DNA of 64,000 nt from Corynebacterium incognita (lineage in GTDB: Bacteria; Actinomycetota; Actinomycetes; Mycobacteriales; Mycobacteriaceae). The stretch spans positions 2,284,606 through 2,348,605 of the forward strand of contig NZ_CP059404.1 of the NCBI RefSeq assembly GCF_014217255.1. Reading direction: 5' to 3'. Of this stretch, positions 20,554 to 28,830 are shown piece after piece; positions within the stretch are counted from its first letter, which is position 1; each line of letters starts with the position of its first letter. A model generated the notes under the pieces. The model was not told the origin of the DNA and made no database searches. It saw only the letters and a list, made by a program, of their open reading frames with translations. Position numbers and translations under genes: made by a program.

Positions 20554-20872
20554 CGTTGCTCCTTTGTCTGCGTAAGGTACCCACCAAAATTAGCGTATTG
20601 TTTGCACGGCAACCAAGTTTATTCATTTTGGTGCGAATAATTCATGCGCTTTATTCACTTTTGAATGGCGCAGGCGAATTTTTCGGTCACGTCCTGGGAA
20701 GTGGTGTATCTGGCTGTATCTGCCACTGAGCCCAGGCTCAAGTGCTACCTGGAGTCCCCACATGCCTCCCGCTTGGACGAGATTGCGGCTGACTTACGAG
20801 AGTATTGTGGAATCTAGGTGGTTTCTCTTGAGTGAGCTGGCGCGTTTCACCTTCGCTATGAAATAGCGAAAA
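20554..20872. other. Gap between the exported-protein gene and the tRNA terminator
   Basis: AT-rich at 20580-20665, which fits the promoter of the minus-strand importer unit. The right half carries only a 50-codon ORF (separate entry). Nothing else recognised. Confidence 0.4.
20665..20817 (+). CDS. Doubtful 50-residue ORF, possible gene remnant
   Basis: ATG at 20665 to TAG at 20815-20817, 50 residues. Its C-terminal half (SPHASRLDEIAADLREYCGI) has the composition and amphipathic look of a real protein end, but no ribosome binding site precedes the ATG and no family is recognised. It is more likely the tail of a decayed gene, or a chance ORF, than a functional small protein. Confidence 0.25.
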   Translation: MAQANFSVTSWEVVYLAVSATEPRLKCYLESPHASRLDEIAADLREYCGI

Positions 20873-20910
20873 CCCCCTTCGCCATGGTGCAAAAATCATG
20901 GTGAAGGGGG
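20873..20910 (-). terminator. Intrinsic terminator of the tRNA-Leu gene
   Basis: On the minus strand CCCCCTTCACCATG and CATGGCGAAGGGGG form a 14-bp stem (one G-U-type mismatch) with a 10-base loop, followed by TTTTCGC. It begins 9 bases after the tRNA 3' end. Confidence 0.85.
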
Positions 20911-20918
20911 TTCAGTTG

Positions 20919-20992
20919 TGCCCCTGGTGAGACTCGAACTCACACTGCACGGGTTTTGAATCCGTTTCCTCTGCCAATTGGGATACAGGGGC
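20919..20992 (-). tRNA. tRNA-Leu(CAA), with a short variable loop
   Basis: 74-nt tRNA read on the minus strand. Acceptor arms GCCCCTG and CAGGGGC pair perfectly, with A as discriminator and no encoded CCA. The T arm is GTGAG-TTCGAGT-CTCAC. The anticodon loop is TTCAAAA, giving CAA (reads UUG, leucine). The D loop AATTGGCAG has the conserved GG. Oddities: the variable loop is only 5 bases (GCAGT), whereas bacterial tRNA-Leu normally has a long extra arm; the anticodon stem ACGGA/CCCGT has an A-C mismatch next to the loop; the D stem has three pairs. The opposite strand gives no canonical T loop. Divergent from polA. Confidence 0.85.
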
Positions 20993-21004
20993 GCTGTGAG
21001 GTAG

Positions 21005-21010
21005 ATATTA
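21005..21010 (-). promoter_or_regulatory. Candidate -10 of the tRNA-Leu promoter
   Basis: TAATAT on the minus strand, 12 bases before the first tRNA nucleotide, in the short gap shared with polA. A weak -35 candidate (TTATCC) lies upstream. Supported by position and sequence only. Confidence 0.4.
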
Positions 21011-21104
21011 GCGCATGGTGGCGTGGGATAAATAATCGGCTGGACTTTGGCCGTGGGTGGGGCCTGTGGGCTTGATGTCCGGCGTGCGCTTAGGATGGGG
21101 AAGC

Positions 21105-23801
21105 GTGACTGAAAATAGCTCGAAACCACGTCTGTTGCTCATCGATGGCCACTCCATGGCCTTCCGTGCTTTCTATGCCCTGCCGGTGGAGAATTTCTCC
21201 ACGTCGGGCGGCCAGCACACTAACGCCATCTACGGTTTCTTGTCCATGCTGGCCAACATCGTGGGCGAGGAGAAGCCGGACTCTATCGCCGTGGCTTTTG
21301 ACGTTGGGCGCAAGACCTTCCGCACGGAGAAGTTCCCTGAATACAAGGCGCAGCGCGAGGCCGCGCCGGAGGAGTTCAAGGGGCAGGTCACCATCATCCG
21401 TGAGGTCCTGGAGATCCTGGGGATTACGACGTTGTCACGAGAGAATTTCGAGGCTGATGATATTTTGGCGACGTTGGCCACGCAGGCGTCGGCAAGCGGT
21501 AACTACGAGACCCTAATTGTCACCGGTGACCGTGACTACCTGCAGCTGGTGGATGAGACCACGACGGTGTTGTACCCGATGCGCGGCGTGAGCACCCTGC
21601 ACCGCTTCACCCCGGAGGCCGTGGAGGAAAAATATGGTCTGACCCCGGTCCAATACCCGGACTTCGCGGCGTTGCGAGGAGACCCTTCGGATAACCTGCC
21701 CGGAATCCCGGGCGTGGGTGAGAAGACCGCGACGAAGTGGATTGTGCAGTACGGGTCCTTGGCCGATTTGGTGGCCAACGCCGACGCGGTGAAGGGCAAG
21801 GTGGGCGAGAAGCTGCGCGAGCGCCTCGACCAGGTGCAGCTCAACCGCGAGCTGACGCAGATGGTGACGGACATGGAACTTGAGGTCGGCCCGGACGATC
21901 TCGCGTTTAAGGGCGCGACTGTGTCTGATATCGCGGGGAAGTTCGATGATTTGGAATTCGGCGGCAACCTGCGCGAGCGGGTTCTGGCCGTCATCCCCAA
22001 CGATGGTGGGGCTCTGCCCGAGGGCGGCGGTGCTGATGGCCACGGCTCGGAGACCGGTCCCGGTGAGGATGGCGTCGTCCTTGATGAGCTTGGCGACGGC
22101 GAGTTGGCGGCCTGGTTGGGTGACAAGCGCGGCGTCGCGGTGTTCGTCCAGGGCAACGGCCAGCCGGCGCGTGGTGACGCCGCGGCAATTGCGCTGGTCG
22201 ATGCAGATTACCACGGCGTGCAGCTGGAACTGGGGGAGTTGTCCGCGGAGGACGACGCCGCGCTGGCGCAATGGCTGGCCGCGCCGATCCCGAAGCTGTT
22301 CCATGAGGCGAAGGCCGCCTACCACATGCTGCGGGGACGGGGTGTGGAGTTAGACGGTATCGCCCATGACACCGCGATTGCTGCGTACCTGTTGCGGCCG
22401 GGGCAGCGCACTTATGAGCTGCCGGACGTGTACCAGCGCCACTTGAAGAAAACACTGTCTGGTGCCAGCGAACAGATGTCCTTGCTGGACGATAGGTCGC
22501 TGGTGGATTCAGCCGCGGCCATCCAGGAGTTGGCGGCTGAGCTAACGCGGCAGCTGCAAAAAATCGATTCCTTCGAGCTGTACTCCGATCTGGAATTGCC
22601 CCTGGTGCGCATTCTGGCGGAGATGGAACACACCGGTATCGCTGTGGACCAGGAGGTTCTCGAGCGGCAGCTGGAGGTCTTCGTGGATAAGGTGGCCGAG
22701 CAGGAGCAGGAGGCTCGGAAGCTGGCCGGCGATGATTCGCTCAACCTCAACTCGCCGAAGCAGCTGCAAGTAGTGCTGTTTGAGACCTTTGACATGCCGA
22801 AGACGAAGAAGACCAAGACTGGCTATTCCACCGCGGCGAAAGAGATCGAGCAGCTCGCGGTAACGCATCCGCACCCGTTTTTGGATCACCTGTTGGCGCA
22901 TCGTGAGTTCCAGAAGATGAAGACGACCATCGAAGGTCTCATCAAGACGATTCAGCCTGACGGCCGGATTCACACCACCTTCAACCAGACGGTGGCGTCG
23001 ACGGGCCGGCTGTCCTCGACCGATCCGAACCTGCAGAACATCCCGGTACGTACAGCGGCTGGTCGGGAGATTCGTTCGGCTTTTGTGGTGGGCGAGGGCT
23101 TCGAGACATTGCTCACCGCCGACTACTCGCAGATCGAAATGCGTGTGATGGCACACCTGTCTGAAGATCCGGGCCTCATCCAGGCGTACAAAGACGGCGA
23201 GGACCTGCATAACTTCGTCGGTTCGAAGGTGTTCGAGGTGCCGGTGGACGAAGTGACCCCGGAGCTGCGCCGCCGGGTGAAGGCCATGTCTTACGGTCTG
23301 GTCTACGGCTTGTCCGCGTTTGGCCTCTCGCAGCAGCTGGGTATCCCGGCCGGGGAGGCCAAGGGCATCATGGACAACTACTTCGAGCGCTTCGGCGGTG
23401 TGAAGCGCTACTTGGATGAGGTCGTGGATAAGGCCCGCAAGGACGGCTACACCTCCACGGTGTTCGGCCGTCGTCGCTACCTGCCGGAGCTCATGTCTGA
23501 TAATCGCGTGGCGCGCGAGAACGCTGAGCGCGCTGCGCTCAATGCGCCGATTCAGGGTACGGCCGCTGACATCATCAAGGTGGCGATGCTCCGTGTGGAC
23601 CGTGTACTGCGCGAGGCCGACGGCATACAGTCGCGGGTGTTGCTGCAGGTGCATGACGAACTCGTCGTCGAAGTCGCTCCGGGCGAGTTAGAGACTGTGC
23701 GCGACATCCTCGAACGGGAGATGGACTCCGCGATCACGCTCTCCGTGCCACTCGAGGTGTCCGCGGGCGAAGGAAAGAACTGGGATGCCGCGGCCCACTA
23801 G
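21105..23801 (+). CDS. polA: DNA polymerase I
   Basis: 898-residue repair and Okazaki-fragment polymerase. Residues 1-300 are the 5'-3' exonuclease/FEN domain (LLIDGHSMAFRAFYA, DNLPGIPGVGEKTA). The middle segment (about 320-500) occupies the place of the proofreading exonuclease, but the usual DxE and other catalytic acidic residues are not visible, as in other actinobacterial PolA. The polymerase domain has motif A ADYSQIE (D673), motif B RRRVKAMSYGLVYG and motif C VHDELV (D851, E852). GTG at 21105 follows GATGGGGA; an ATG 30 bases earlier is possible. The 3' end overlaps the next gene by 17 bp. Confidence 0.97.
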   Translation: MTENSSKPRLLLIDGHSMAFRAFYALPVENFSTSGGQHTNAIYGFLSMLANIVGEEKPDSIAVAFDVGRKTFRTEKFPEYKAQREAAPEEFKGQVTIIREVLEILGITTLSRENFEADDILATLATQASASGNYETLIVTGDRDYLQLVDETTTVLYPMRGVSTLHRFTPEAVEEKYGLTPVQYPDFAALRGDPSDNLPGIPGVGEKTATKWIVQYGSLADLVANADAVKGKVGEKLRERLDQVQLNRELTQMVTDMELEVGPDDLAFKGATVSDIAGKFDDLEFGGNLRERVLAVIPNDGGALPEGGGADGHGSETGPGEDGVVLDELGDGELAAWLGDKRGVAVFVQGNGQPARGDAAAIALVDADYHGVQLELGELSAEDDAALAQWLAAPIPKLFHEAKAAYHMLRGRGVELDGIAHDTAIAAYLLRPGQRTYELPDVYQRHLKKTLSGASEQMSLLDDRSLVDSAAAIQELAAELTRQLQKIDSFELYSDLELPLVRILAEMEHTGIAVDQEVLERQLEVFVDKVAEQEQEARKLAGDDSLNLNSPKQLQVVLFETFDMPKTKKTKTGYSTAAKEIEQLAVTHPHPFLDHLLAHREFQKMKTTIEGLIKTIQPDGRIHTTFNQTVASTGRLSSTDPNLQNIPVRTAAGREIRSAFVVGEGFETLLTADYSQIEMRVMAHLSEDPGLIQAYKDGEDLHNFVGSKVFEVPVDEVTPELRRRVKAMSYGLVYGLSAFGLSQQLGIPAGEAKGIMDNYFERFGGVKRYLDEVVDKARKDGYTSTVFGRRRYLPELMSDNRVARENAERAALNAPIQGTAADIIKVAMLRVDRVLREADGIQSRVLLQVHDELVVEVAPGELETVRDILEREMDSAITLSVPLEVSAGEGKNWDAAAH

Positions 23802-24846
23802 TTCTGGCTCTGCCAGCCGGGCGGGTTCCGGTAGTGCGGCAGCGCGCAGGGAGAAGGCGCGTCTGCGGCTGAGCGCTCAGGGCCTGGACGGCGCCAAGTG
23901 GGACTCACCGGAGGACGCTGTGCGGGCCTTTGGCGTCATGCAGGGACAAGATTTTGCCAGCGTCTATCGCAGTGTGGCGTTGCGCACCGCCGGCACAAAC
24001 GTAGGACTGCGGTGCGAGCTCGTCGACGCCGCGTTGGCGTCCGGCGCTCTCGTGCGCGGCTACCCGATGCGGAGCACGGTTTTTCTGAGCCACCGTGCCG
24101 ATCTGCGTTGGATTAGCGAGTTGTGCGTGAAGCCAACGCAGCACGATGAGATCGGCCCGGTTCGGGACGCGGTGCTCGCGCATGGTCAGCCGATGAGCCG
24201 TAAGGAATTTAAAGCACTGGTGGAGGAGCTGCTCCCGGAGGCTATCCCATACCGGGTGCTGCGCCAGTTGCTTGAAGACAACGTGGTGGTCTACCAAGGC
24301 GTAGATCAGCAGATCACCGCCTTCCCGGAGGATGCCTCGTCGCCGGGGCTGGACGCTGCGTTTAATGGCGACCGGGTGGCGGCCACTACAGAGCTGCTGA
24401 CCCGTTACGTGCGCTCCCATGGTCCGGTGACGGTGCGGGACTTTGCGTGGTGGACCAAGCTGCCGCTGAAGCTCATCCGTGCGGCCGCCCGGCACCTCCC
24501 GGCGGACATCGAGTGGAGCACTGTGGCAAGCGGGACCCACGGGGAGCCGGAGATGGCACCGGTGGGGCTGGAAGGGACGTCGAAAAGCGTCCACCTGCTC
24601 GGCGCCTTCGACGAATACATTCTGGGCTATCAAGACCGTCTGTTCGCGATGACCCCGGACATGCATGAGGTGGTGGTGCCCAAGAACATGGGAGTGTTCC
24701 GCAAGACCATCGTCGTGGACGGCCAAGTTCGGGGAGTGTGGACCAAGCAGGGGATAGAGGACCTCGGCGTGCCCAAGTACGCCCTCGCCAAGGTGCGGCG
24801 CGCGCACGCGGCCGCGCTGGGCGGGGCGAAGATGGGGAGCCGCTAG
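23785..24846 (+). CDS. Winged-helix DNA-binding protein, AlkZ/YcaQ-like family
   Basis: 353 residues. The N-terminal 30 residues are low-complexity serine/alanine/arginine. The rest fits the HTH_42 winged-helix family that includes AlkZ/YcaQ DNA glycosylases: GVMQGQDFASVYRSVALRT, YPMRSTVFLSH, ARPVTVRDFAWW-like segment (GPVTVRDFAWWT), and LLGAFDEYILGYQDR near the C-terminus. Family members unhook interstrand crosslinks or excise alkylated bases, and overlap with polA would fit a repair role, but many actinobacterial members are uncharacterised. The start inside polA is the first in-frame ATG; a later start is possible. Confidence 0.8.
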   Translation: MPRPTSSGSASRAGSGSAAARREKARLRLSAQGLDGAKWDSPEDAVRAFGVMQGQDFASVYRSVALRTAGTNVGLRCELVDAALASGALVRGYPMRSTVFLSHRADLRWISELCVKPTQHDEIGPVRDAVLAHGQPMSRKEFKALVEELLPEAIPYRVLRQLLEDNVVVYQGVDQQITAFPEDASSPGLDAAFNGDRVAATTELLTRYVRSHGPVTVRDFAWWTKLPLKLIRAAARHLPADIEWSTVASGTHGEPEMAPVGLEGTSKSVHLLGAFDEYILGYQDRLFAMTPDMHEVVVPKNMGVFRKTIVVDGQVRGVWTKQGIEDLGVPKYALAKVRRAHAAALGGAKMGSR

Positions 24847-25286
24847 TACTCGCGCTCGATGACCGTCGTACGAGCCCAGATGTCACCAACGTGGGCGCGA
24901 TTGAAGAGCACCATGATGCAGATGCCGAGCGCGACGATGAAGGCGACGACGTCGTGGATAGGCATCAGGAGGATCCACGCGTTGCGCTGCGCGGCCGTGG
25001 CGAGATCCTTCGAGCCGATGACCTCGACCTTGGTGGCATTGTGGCCCAGGGAAGGCCGCCCCTGGGATTCGCACCAGACGCGGTAAGCGAAGGCGAGGAT
25101 GCCTGTCGCCCAGGTGAGCGCGTACACACCCGCATTGGGATCGGCGAGCGAGCCGACGGCGATGAGCAGCCAATAAATAAGGACGGGGATAAGGCTCGCG
25201 ATGAAAATATCCAGCCACATGCCGACTGCGCGGCGCGCCAAGAGGCGAAGGTTTGAGCTCAGCTGGGGGGTCCAACGCACGTTCAT
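24843..25286 (-). CDS. RDD-family membrane protein
   Basis: 147 residues with about three hydrophobic segments (IFIASLIPVLIYWLLIAVG, WATGILAFAYRVW, VVAFIVALGICIMVLF). The RDD family usually has Arg-Asp-Asp in the first helix; here RRAVGMWLDIF holds the matching position. WCESQGRPSLGHNATKVEVI is the loop typical of the family. Function of such proteins is generally unknown; some affect ion tolerance. The start at 25286 keeps the conserved region; an in-frame start 39 bases upstream has no better support. Convergent with the winged-helix gene, overlapping by 4 bp. Confidence 0.8.
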   Translation of the reverse strand: MNVRWTPQLSSNLRLLARRAVGMWLDIFIASLIPVLIYWLLIAVGSLADPNAGVYALTWATGILAFAYRVWCESQGRPSLGHNATKVEVIGSKDLATAAQRNAWILLMPIHDVVAFIVALGICIMVLFNRAHVGDIWARTTVIEREY

Positions 25287-25563
25287 ACTTACATCATGGC
25301 ACGGGCAGGTGACAGTGGGTGGCACGGCGCGAAAGTTCTTCGGCGTGGTATTTGCCCTTTTAGCTGCACATATGTAAGGTGTTGAGGGCGTGTCTATGCC
25401 GAAGTGCGATTCGGGTCGAAATAGGAGGGCCTGACCGTGGCTTCGGTGGGATCAAATAATCACCACCGTCTAGCGGCGTTTGTGCTGCTTAACGCGGGAT
25501 TTTTGAGAGATGCGTCAATGTCCATTTACGATCTCCTATGTCTATTTCGGAGCAATTTAACAC

Positions 25564-27027
25564 ATGCCCACTTCTAACACCCCTCAGGTTGCGATCAACG
25601 ACATCGGAACCGCTGAGGACTTCCTCGCAGCAGTCGACCAGACCATTAAGTACTTCAACGATGGCGACATCGTTGAAGGTACCGTAGTCAAGGTTGACCA
25701 CGACGAGGTTCTGCTCGACATCGGCTACAAGACCGAGGGCGTCATCCTGTCCCGCGAGCTGTCCATCAAGCACGACGTGGATCCCGACGAGGTCGTCGAG
25801 GTCGGCGACGTCATCGACGCACTTGTTCTCACTAAGGAGGACAAGGAAGGCCGTCTGATGCTGTCCAAGAAGCGTGCTCAGTACGAGCGTGCTTGGGGCG
25901 CCATCGAGGAGCTGCAGGCCAAGGAAGAGCCTGTTACCGGTACCGTCATCGAGGTCGTCAAGGGCGGCCTGATCCTGGACATCGGTCTCCGCGGCTTCCT
26001 GCCGGCATCCCTCGTTGAGATGCGTCGCGTCCGCGACCTGGATCCGTACATCGGCCAGGAGCTCGAGGCCAAGATCATCGAGCTGGACAAGGCACGCAAC
26101 AACGTTGTGCTGTCCCGCCGTGCATTCCTGGAGCAGACCCAGTCCGAGGTTCGTTCCGAGTTCCTGCACCAGCTGCAGAAGGGCCAGGTCCGCAAGGGCA
26201 TCGTCTCTTCCATCGTCAACTTCGGCGCATTCGTCGACCTGGGCGGCGTAGACGGCCTGGTTCACGTGTCCGAGCTGTCCTGGAAGCACATCGACCACCC
26301 GTCTGAGGTTGTCACCGTTGGCGACGAAGTCACCGTTGAGGTTCTGGACGTGGATCTGGACCGCGAGCGCGTGTCCCTGTCCCTCAAGGCAACCCAGGAA
26401 GATCCGTGGCGCGTATTCGCCCGCACCCACGCTGTGGGCCAGATCGTCCCGGGCAAGGTCACCAAGCTCGTACCGTTCGGCGCATTCGTTCGCGTCGAGG
26501 AGGGCATCGAGGGCCTCGTCCACATCTCCGAGCTGGCACAGCGCCACGTGGAGGTCCCGGACCAGGTTGTTGGCGTCGGCCAGGAAGTCATGGTCAAGGT
26601 CATCGACATCGACCTCGAGCGTCGTCGTATCTCCCTGTCTGTGAAGCAGGCAGACGAGGACTACACCGAAGAGTTCGATCCGTCCAAGTACGGCATGGCT
26701 GACTCCTACGACGAGCAGGGCAACTACGTCTTCCCTGAGGGCTTCGACCCGGAGACCAACGAGTGGCTCGAGGGCTACGACGAGCAGCGCCAGGAGTGGG
26801 AGTCCCGCTACGCTGAGTCTGAGCGTCGCTTCCAGCTCCACACCGCTCAGATCGAGAAGAACCGTGCCGCTGCCGCTGAGGCTGCTGAGGCCGGCGAGGG
26901 TTCCGCTAACTACTCCTCCGAGTCCAACGATGCAGCTCCGGCATCCGCAGACGAGGCTGAGACCGGCGGCTCCCTGGCTTCCGACGAGCAGCTTGCTGCA
27001 CTGCGCGACAAGCTGGCTGGTAACTAA
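25564..27027 (+). CDS. rpsA: 30S ribosomal protein S1
   Basis: 487-residue mRNA-binding ribosomal protein with four S1 RNA-binding domains at about residues 35-105, 120-190, 207-277 and 293-363 (GDIVEGTVVKVDHDEVLLDIG, GLVHVSELSWKHI and GLVHISELAQRHV are repeats of the fold). Four domains, not the six of E. coli, is usual in Actinobacteria. The last 100 residues are acidic and alanine/serine-rich. Codon use is strongly biased (GTT, TCC, CGT), as expected for high expression. CGGAG precedes the ATG by about 11 bases. The 277-bp gap before it must hold its promoter and leader, but no clear box was identified. Confidence 0.98.
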   Translation: MPTSNTPQVAINDIGTAEDFLAAVDQTIKYFNDGDIVEGTVVKVDHDEVLLDIGYKTEGVILSRELSIKHDVDPDEVVEVGDVIDALVLTKEDKEGRLMLSKKRAQYERAWGAIEELQAKEEPVTGTVIEVVKGGLILDIGLRGFLPASLVEMRRVRDLDPYIGQELEAKIIELDKARNNVVLSRRAFLEQTQSEVRSEFLHQLQKGQVRKGIVSSIVNFGAFVDLGGVDGLVHVSELSWKHIDHPSEVVTVGDEVTVEVLDVDLDRERVSLSLKATQEDPWRVFARTHAVGQIVPGKVTKLVPFGAFVRVEEGIEGLVHISELAQRHVEVPDQVVGVGQEVMVKVIDIDLERRRISLSVKQADEDYTEEFDPSKYGMADSYDEQGNYVFPEGFDPETNEWLEGYDEQRQEWESRYAESERRFQLHTAQIEKNRAAAAEAAEAGEGSANYSSESNDAAPASADEAETGGSLASDEQLAALRDKLAGN

Positions 27028-27079
27028 GCCATACGCAATGCGTTCTCACCAGTGGTGAGGGCACACTTGCCGCAGAACT

Positions 27080-27109
27080 AAAGGCCGATGGGATGTCCCA
27101 TCGGCCTTT
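27080..27109. terminator. Bidirectional intrinsic terminator, rpsA / AGCS symporter
   Basis: AAAGGCCGATGGGA and TCCCATCGGCCTTT form a perfect 14-bp inverted repeat with a 2-base loop centre. It lies between the convergent rpsA (+) and the symporter gene at 27125 (-), so it can serve both. Confidence 0.9.
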
Positions 27110-27124
27110 GGTGATCTCTGGTCG

Positions 27125-28678
27125 TTATGGAGAGGATGCAGTGTTGAGCGGGTTGACTACCTCGCCCGGGGCAATGCCTTGTTCGATTCGCGCCTGGTGG
27201 CGTTCCTCCCAGAAGTCTGCGTTCCGGATTCCCAGGGGCGGGGGGTTGAAGTCCGGGTCCTTGCCCGCAGCCTTTTGTTCTCGGTAGTCCTTCAGTGCCT
27301 TGAGGGCGGGTACCTGGAGGATGAGGATGGCTACCATGTTCAGCCAGGCGACGGAGCCGGCGCCGATGTCGCCGAGAGCCCAGGCCTCCGCGCCCGTCGC
27401 GCCCGCGCCCACGTAGACCGCGATGAGGATCATAATGCGCAACGCCCACGTGAGGACGCGGCGTGCCGTCGCGTTGTGGATGAAGCGTCCCAGGTACGTC
27501 ACGTTGGTTTCGGACATGTAGTAGTACGACAAGATCGTCGTGAAGGCGAAGAACGCCAGCGCTACGGCCACGAAGCTGGGGCCAATGCCCGCCGTCACGG
27601 AGTCCAGGCCTGCCTGGACGTAGCCCGGGCCGGCCTCGATGCCGTCGGGAAGCGAACCTGCGTAGCGCACCGCACCCTCTTCGGATTCGCCCTCGAAGAC
27701 CTTGTACATGTCGGTGGAGATGATGATGAAGGCCGTTGCGGAGCACACAAACAGGGTGTCGATGTAGACCGCGAAGGCTTGGACGAATCCCTGTTTGGCC
27801 GGGTGGGAGACCTCTGCCGCCGCGGCGTGCTGCGGTCCAAAACCCTGGCCCGCCTCGTTGGAGAAGATGCCGCGCTTGACGCCCCACATGATGGCGGAGC
27901 CGATCATGCCTCCGAAGCCTGACTCGAGATTGAAGGCTGAGCGAAAGATCAGCCCGAAGACGTGGGGGATGTCCTGGTAGTTGATGGCCAGAATGACCAA
28001 AGCGGTGATGATGTAAACCGTGGCCATGGCCGGCACCACCAACGAGGCGAACGTGGCGATGCGCTTGACGCCGCCGATGATGATGACCGCAAGCACCGCT
28101 GCGATGCCAATGCCCACGATGGCAGTATTGGTTCCCCAAGCATTGTTCATAGCGGAAGCGATGCCGTTGGCTTGCACACCGGCCATGAAGTAGCTAGTCG
28201 ACGGGATGATGGTGAGCGCAAACACGATGGCAAAAATCGTCATGAGCGGCGCGAACTTTGTGTGCTTGTATGCCTTCTCGATGTAGTAGGCAGGGCCGCC
28301 GCGGTACTCGCCGGAATCCCGGTCTTGTTCCTTGTAAATCTGTGCCAGGGTGCACTCTACGAATGACGTGGCCGAACCGAAGAAGGCCATCACCCACATC
28401 CAGAACACGGCGCCCGGCCCGCCGAAGGCGATGGCCGTAGCCACGCCCGCGATGTTGCCCGTGCCCACACGGCCGGCCAGGGACATCATGAGGGACTGGA
28501 AGGAGGAGACACCGCTCTCGGACTTCTCGCCGGCGACGAGTAGCTTGGTCATGTCGCCCAAATGGCGAATCTGCAAGAACTTGGTGGCGAAGGTGAAGTA
28601 CAGTCCTCCGACCAAGCACAGGAGCACCAACGCTGGTGACCACACCAGACCGTTGATGGTATTGATCGCTGCTTCCAT
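27125..28678 (-). CDS. Alanine/glycine:cation symporter (AGCS), copy 1
   Basis: 517-residue membrane transporter of the alanine or glycine:cation symporter family, about ten transmembrane segments, which imports a small neutral amino acid with Na+ or H+. Family motifs: SLAGRVGTGNIAGVATAIAF, FGSATSFVECTLAQIYKE, MWGVKRGIFSNEAGQGFGP. It closely resembles its upstream neighbour (28831-30411), including HAAAAEVSHPAKQGFVQAF and the ISTDMYKVFEGESE loop, so the pair is a tandem duplication. The leader upstream carries a terminator-like hairpin (28717-28742). Substrate not determinable. Confidence 0.94.
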   Translation of the reverse strand: MEAAINTINGLVWSPALVLLCLVGGLYFTFATKFLQIRHLGDMTKLLVAGEKSESGVSSFQSLMMSLAGRVGTGNIAGVATAIAFGGPGAVFWMWVMAFFGSATSFVECTLAQIYKEQDRDSGEYRGGPAYYIEKAYKHTKFAPLMTIFAIVFALTIIPSTSYFMAGVQANGIASAMNNAWGTNTAIVGIGIAAVLAVIIIGGVKRIATFASLVVPAMATVYIITALVILAINYQDIPHVFGLIFRSAFNLESGFGGMIGSAIMWGVKRGIFSNEAGQGFGPQHAAAAEVSHPAKQGFVQAFAVYIDTLFVCSATAFIIISTDMYKVFEGESEEGAVRYAGSLPDGIEAGPGYVQAGLDSVTAGIGPSFVAVALAFFAFTTILSYYYMSETNVTYLGRFIHNATARRVLTWALRIMILIAVYVGAGATGAEAWALGDIGAGSVAWLNMVAILILQVPALKALKDYREQKAAGKDPDFNPPPLGIRNADFWEERHQARIEQGIAPGEVVNPLNTASSP

Positions 28679-28716
28679 AGCGGGGTCTCTTTCGACTGGA
28701 AAATATGTATAAATGC

Positions 28717-28742
28717 AAAAACCTTGCGGTCAAAACCGCAAG
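28717..28742 (-). terminator. Terminator-like hairpin in the leader of AGCS copy 1
   Basis: On the minus strand CTTGCGG and CCGCAAG form a perfect 7-bp stem with loop TTTTGA, followed by G and TTTTT. It lies downstream of the main terminator at 28776-28806 and 39 bases before the start codon of AGCS copy 1. It may be a second terminator for copy 2 or an attenuator for copy 1. Confidence 0.6.
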
Positions 28743-28775
28743 ATGAATTCATTTTATAGAAACAGCTGCATAAAG

Positions 28776-28806
28776 TAAAACCCGGCCGCATAAAGCTGCG
28801 GCCGGG
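28776..28806 (-). terminator. Intrinsic terminator of AGCS copy 2
   Basis: On the minus strand CCCGGCCGCA and TGCGGCCGGG form a perfect 10-bp stem with loop GCTTTA, followed by TTTTAC. It starts 25 bases after the stop codon of copy 2. Confidence 0.9.
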
Positions 28807-28830
28807 TGAGGGAAGGGAAGAGGACGTGGC

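Noticed and set aside
20919..20992. tRNA read on the plus strand, with anticodon loop TTTTGAA
   Set aside because: The T loop TTCGAGT and the discriminator are in canonical orientation only on the minus strand, which also has the terminator.
22050..22500. Active proofreading exonuclease in PolA
   Set aside because: The region has the right place and size, but the acidic metal-binding residues of the exonuclease motifs are not visible, as known for actinobacterial PolA.
22542..23654. 370-codon minus-strand frame opposite polA
   Set aside because: Covers the polymerase domain of polA with all its catalytic motifs on the plus strand.
25326..25563. Riboswitch or leader peptide ahead of rpsA
   Set aside because: I looked for paired elements and a short ORF with a good start but found none that I could support.
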